Shown here: positions 13,243 through 16,150 of the stretch, piece after piece
Position numbering within the stretch: position 1 is the stretch's first letter
How the letters are laid out: each line of letters begins with the position of its first letter
DNA from: an uncultured Lachnospiraceae bacterium
GTDB taxonomy: Bacteria > Bacillota > Clostridia > Lachnospirales > Lachnospiraceae
Reading direction: 5' to 3'
DNA length: 16,150 bases
NCBI GenBank assembly: GCA_910585255.1
Contig: CAJUEI010000072.1
Span: forward strand, 1 to 16,150
Program-made: the position numbers and the translations under genes
Notes under the pieces: model-generated
What the model saw: the letters and a program-made list of their open reading frames with translations, nothing else
What the model was told of the DNA's origin: nothing
Databases searched by the model: none

Positions 13243-14114
13243 CTCTTGGTGTCTCCTTTAAAATAGAATAAGTACAAGTCTTCTAAGTTTGGCTGTACCG
13301 GTAAAGCATTTTCCATAGGTGGATGGTCTGCAATTATCCGCAGTATTGTTTGGCTGCCGTCTATATTACGCAGGTTACTTGTGTTAAAAGTGGCTGCGGA
13401 TTTCTCTGCCTTTTCTGACGGAACGATACATTCCCATACTTGTCCATTGATTTCAGCCGTGATTTCCTGTGGTTTTCCAAAGTGAACAACTTGACCGGAT
13501 TTCATCATAATAATTTCTTCTGCAATAAACTCTACATCCGAAACGATGTGAGTAGATAGAATTACAATACGTTTTTTTGCAAAAACACTGATTAAATTGC
13601 GAAAACGAACACGTTCCTTAGGGTCAAGTCCGGCTGTTGGTTCGTCTAAGATTAAAATATGCGGGTCATTCAACATTGCCTGTGCAATTCCCAAACGCTG
13701 TTTCATACCTCCAGAAAAGGTTTGGATTTTGTGTTTACTTTCTGCCGATAAATCTACTGCTTCAAGTAATTCTTTTGATTTCTTTTTTGCGGTCTTTTCG
13801 CTTAATCCTTTTAATGCGGCAATATACAACAAAAAATCAAGTGCTGTAAAATTTGGATAATATCCGAAATGCTGCGGCAAATATCCCAAAAGTTCTCTGT
13901 ATTTCTCACCAAGCCCCACAATGTTTTTTCCATTCAGCAGGATTTTTCCAGAGGTTGGATTTTGAATATTGCACAGAAGCCGCATAAGTGTAGTTTTTCC
14001 TGCACCATTTGCCCCCAATAAGCCGTAGACGCCATTTGACAATGTAATATTCAGACCGTTTACAGCAGCTCTTGAACCGAATTTCTTTGTCAGTTCGATT
14101 GTCTTTAATTCCAT
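13239..14114 (-). CDS. ABC transporter ATP-binding protein
   Basis: The 291-residue ATPase has all nucleotide-binding motifs: Walker A GANGAGKT (34-41), Q-loop Gln81 in YLPQHFGYYP, signature SGGMKQR (134-140), Walker B ILILDEP (153-159), D-loop AGLDP and switch His189 in LSTHI. A C-terminal extension of about 80 residues is typical of exporters of the CcmA/BcrA-like class. It drives the overlapping ABC-2 permease. AAAGGAG lies about 8 nt before the ATG. Upstream are the terminator and candidate regulator site shared with the two-component genes, suggesting that the kinase and regulator control this exporter. An antimicrobial-peptide or antibiotic export role is plausible but not shown. Confidence 0.95.
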   Translation of the reverse strand: MELKTIELTKKFGSRAAVNGLNITLSNGVYGLLGANGAGKTTLMRLLCNIQNPTSGKILLNGKNIVGLGEKYRELLGYLPQHFGYYPNFTALDFLLYIAALKGLSEKTAKKKSKELLEAVDLSAESKHKIQTFSGGMKQRLGIAQAMLNDPHILILDEPTAGLDPKERVRFRNLISVFAKKRIVILSTHIVSDVEFIAEEIIMMKSGQVVHFGKPQEITAEINGQVWECIVPSEKAEKSAATFNTSNLRNIDGSQTILRIIADHPPMENALPVQPNLEDLYLFYFKGDTKR

Positions 14115-14141
14115 ATAAAAACTCCTTTCTGTATAGAGAGC

Positions 14142-14177
14142 AAAAAAATACTCTCCATGTGTTTTTATGGAGAGTAT
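14142..14177 (-). terminator. Intrinsic terminator between the kinase gene and the ABC pair
   Basis: ATACTCTCCAT (14148-14158) and ATGGAGAGTAT (14167-14177) form a perfect 11-bp stem with an 8-nt loop. On the minus strand it is followed by six T (14142-14147). It should stop transcripts that come through the kinase gene. Confidence 0.85.
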
Positions 14178-14199
14178 AAAAAATAAATATCTACTTTTT
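14173..14199 (-). promoter_or_regulatory. Candidate ABC-pair promoter with shared regulator site
   Basis: On the minus strand, TATACT (14173-14178) could be a -10, placed inside the upstream arm of the terminator stem. Its -35 position is poor. The 12-mer AAAAAGTAGATA (14188-14199) lies 9 nt upstream of it and recurs in front of the response regulator gene at 16091-16102. An RNA started here would lack the first arm of the terminator stem and so could escape termination. The shared site is seen; activation by the regulator is inferred. Confidence 0.4.
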
Positions 14200-14201
14200 A
14201 T

Positions 14202-15380
14202 CTATAAAACAGGAGATTTGAAATAGGCAGACACAAGTGCTCCGTTTGAGGTATTCTCAATTTTTAAGTAGCCGTTGTGGTGTTCACAAAGCAGCCTGCA
14301 AATATATAGCCCGAGCCCAAAATGTTCAGAATGATTGCTTTCTTCTGTAAAATATGGATTTGCAGCCCTTTGCAGACTGTTTTTATCAAATCCTTTCCCA
14401 TTGTCGGATATGGAAAGCAGCAAGCCGTTATCGTGCAAAGTAAAAGATAGTGTTACTGCAGTTTGGGCATATCTTACGGCATTGGAGATGAGATTGTTGC
14501 ATACTTGGGAAATAAATGTATGGTCAAGCGATAGCTGTGAAAGGAGTATGCGATTTTGTAAAAACAATTCTTTGCCGTTTTGTGTACATACAATCTTTGC
14601 ACTTTCATACAGAGAAGAAAGAAATGGCTGCAAAGGGATTACTTTGTACTCCGGCTGTGTATCTTCCATCCGCCTAAGACTGCTCATACTGCTTACATAA
14701 GTCTCCATGCGGGAAATGTGTTTCTCCATAGTAGCAGCAATCTCTCTTGTCTGCTTATCTTCATTTGTTTGCAGCATTTCATTATAGCCTTTTAGTACCG
14801 TAAGAGGGGTACGCAAATCGTGGGCAAAAGCAGCATTAAGTTGTTTGCGTTCCTCGACCTGCCTCCACATTTCAGAAAAATTATTTGCAAGTGCAGTACG
14901 CATAATTTCAAATGAATGACATAGCTGTCCCAATTCATCTTTACTGCTATATTCGATTGAAAAGCTTAAGTCATTGCTTGATATTTTTTCAGACGCTGCT
15001 CGAAGCTCTGTCAGTGGTTTTTTTAATTTATTCTTATAGAACAGTAATACCGCTGCTATCATACATAATGCTGAATAAACAGGTGCTGCAATCAAGGGCA
15101 GCAGTTCTAGTAAAGCTATGGTGCGTTCGTCTTCTTCAGAAAATATAACAGGTGTGTTTCCAATATAGGCACCATCGCCCAATCGTTCCCCCTGTTCATT
15201 CGTTAAATAATATTTTTCGCCGGACGGTGGATAGGATGCCTGAATCATATTGACTGTGTTATTACATATAGAAATAGTTGCTGTACAAAGTATAATGGCA
15301 AGGATAACAAAAACCACTAGATATAGCACAAGACTTTTTCTAAGAGATAAATTCAGCCTCAGATATTTTATTTTATCCAT
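14202..15380 (-). CDS. Sensor histidine kinase (HAMP, HisKA, HATPase)
   Basis: The 392-residue kinase has two membrane helices (about 17-36 and 93-115) flanking a small extracytoplasmic loop of about 55 residues, then HAMP (about 117-168). The dimerisation/phosphoacceptor domain has H-box His187 in AFAHDLRTPLTVLKGY. The ATP-binding domain has an N-box (NNLISNAVRYA, 295-305), a G1 box (DNGKGFD, 326-332) and a G2 box (GLGLYI, 355-360). The short sensor loop suggests sensing at the membrane or with the help of the neighbouring transporter. The ATG overlaps the end of the response regulator gene by 13 nt, so the pair is coupled. A terminator follows at 14142-14177. Confidence 0.95.
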   Translation of the reverse strand: MDKIKYLRLNLSLRKSLVLYLVVFVILAIILCTATISICNNTVNMIQASYPPSGEKYYLTNEQGERLGDGAYIGNTPVIFSEEDERTIALLELLPLIAAPVYSALCMIAAVLLFYKNKLKKPLTELRAASEKISSNDLSFSIEYSSKDELGQLCHSFEIMRTALANNFSEMWRQVEERKQLNAAFAHDLRTPLTVLKGYNEMLQTNEDKQTREIAATMEKHISRMETYVSSMSSLRRMEDTQPEYKVIPLQPFLSSLYESAKIVCTQNGKELFLQNRILLSQLSLDHTFISQVCNNLISNAVRYAQTAVTLSFTLHDNGLLLSISDNGKGFDKNSLQRAANPYFTEESNHSEHFGLGLYICRLLCEHHNGYLKIENTSNGALVSAYFKSPVL

Positions 15381-16042
15381 TTATATCCACACCCCCAAAC
15401 GGTTTCAATATATATCTGATTTGTATATTCTGCGATTTTTGTTCGTATTCTACGGATATGTTCTGTAACAACACTGCTGTCTCCCTCGCTGTCATATCCC
15501 CAAATATACTCATAAATCCGTTCTTTATCAAAGACCTGTCCTGGGTTTTGAGAAAGCAATTCCACAATATCAAACTCCTTTTTTGCAAGTCCAATCCGCT
15601 TATCAGCAAAGAATAAGCAACGCTCGAAGTAGTCAATTGTTAAATCGCCAGAAAACCTGATTTGTGTTTCAAAATTGTGCCGTGCTTCTCGCCGCAGATG
15701 AGCATGCACCCGTGCTTCAAGTTCTATAAGGGAAAAAGGTTTAACAATGTAATCATCACCGCCGACAGCAAAGCCTTTTACCTTGTCTGTATCCTCAATT
15801 CGTGCAGTTAGAAAAAGAATGGGAGAGGATATATGATTGCGGATACGCGTACAAACCTCCAATCCGTCTAATCCAGGCATATTGATATCAAGCAAAATAA
15901 TGTCCGGCTGCTTTTCTACTTGTTTTAGTGCTTCTGCACCGTTTGAAGCAGGCAACACACAAAAACCCTTACTTTCAAAAAAACGGCAAAGCATAGATAC
16001 AATATCTTTTTCATCATCAACGATCAATATTTTTGTACTCAT
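15368..16042 (-). CDS. OmpR/PhoB-family response regulator
   Basis: The 224-residue protein has an N-terminal receiver domain with the acidic pair Asp9/Asp10 (ILIVDDEKD), phosphoacceptor Asp52 (IILLDINMPGLDG), Thr79 (FLTAR) and Lys101 (YIVKPFS). A C-terminal winged helix follows (about 125-224, with LAKKEFDIVELL, VVTEHIRRIRTKI and the closing VWGCGYKW). It is the cognate partner of the kinase encoded by the overlapping gene downstream. The start at 16042 is chosen because AGGAGG lies 8 nt upstream; a GTG at 16051 would overlap that site. The nearby ABC pair is its most likely target, supported by the shared 12-mer at 14188-14199 and 16091-16102. Confidence 0.95.
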   Translation of the reverse strand: MSTKILIVDDEKDIVSMLCRFFESKGFCVLPASNGAEALKQVEKQPDIILLDINMPGLDGLEVCTRIRNHISSPILFLTARIEDTDKVKGFAVGGDDYIVKPFSLIELEARVHAHLRREARHNFETQIRFSGDLTIDYFERCLFFADKRIGLAKKEFDIVELLSQNPGQVFDKERIYEYIWGYDSEGDSSVVTEHIRRIRTKIAEYTNQIYIETVWGCGYKWIK

Positions 16043-16056
16043 AAAATACACCTCCT

Positions 16057-16102
16057 AACATACAAATATAACATCCAATTTTCAACTATTTATCTACTTT
16101 TT
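16057..16102 (-). promoter_or_regulatory. Response-regulator gene promoter region and shared 12-mer
   Basis: On the minus strand, TTGAAA (16080-16085) and TATGTT (16057-16062) are 17 nt apart but would start the RNA past the AGGAGG. An alternative -10, TATATT (16065-16070), has a poor -35 but leaves the ribosome site in the RNA. The 12-mer AAAAAGTAGATA (16091-16102) lies 20 nt upstream of that alternative -10 and could be an activator site. Which promoter is used is unclear. Confidence 0.4.
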
Positions 16103-16150
16103 CCTTTTCTGTAGATTTTTCTATATTTTAAGACAATAGCCGCCGCATAT

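Noticed and set aside
12166..14114. The ABC pair as a bacitracin-type BceAB exporter.
   Set aside because: The permease is 358 residues with six helices and a large first loop, not the ten-helix permease of over 600 residues with the big loop near helices 7-8 found in BceB.

Overview
The window looks like chromosomal DNA of a low-GC Gram-positive anaerobe, most probably a Lachnospiraceae (Clostridia) gut species. The reasons are consensus sigma-A promoters (TTGACA/TATAAT), purine-rich Shine-Dalgarno sites, a TPP riboswitch on an ECF thiamine transporter, a FabV-type enoyl reductase and a cytoplasmic pectinesterase. The genus cannot be fixed from the sequence alone.

Left region (1-6800, all genes on +): a repeat tail, a consensus promoter and a TPP riboswitch lead into thiT. 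A 94-nt repeat with conserved stem potential follows, then a zinc-ribbon membrane protein, fabH, a 48-aa small protein with its own promoter and terminator, rtcB, fabV and uppP. fabH and fabV, though separated by rtcB, carry the same 17-nt sequence containing a palindrome just downstream of their -10 boxes. This is the expected arrangement for a shared fatty-acid-synthesis repressor of FabT/FabR type, which is not encoded here. uppP converges on a pectinesterase gene across a bidirectional terminator.

Middle region (7800-10020): this part is rich in repeats and small regulators. A 234-nt inverted-repeat element with nested hairpins lies between the divergent pectinesterase and BlaI/MecI-type repressor genes. 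The repressor has no blaR1 beside it. The second copy of the 94-nt repeat follows, then a MerR-TipAS regulator with a MerR-type 19-bp-spacer promoter and a 23-codon leader ORF. Copies of a third short repeat lie on both sides of merR.

Right region (10027-16150, all genes on -): a dCache-type chemoreceptor, then a signalling/transport module in the order response regulator, histidine kinase, ABC ATPase, ABC permease. An intrinsic terminator separates the kinase from the ATPase. A 12-nt sequence shared by the regions upstream of the regulator gene and of the ABC pair is a candidate response-regulator site. The module resembles peptide or antibiotic sensing and export systems, but its ligand is unknown.

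I found no CRISPR array, tRNA, rRNA, transposase or phage gene. The most unusual material is the set of three repeat families and the matched fabH/fabV operators.
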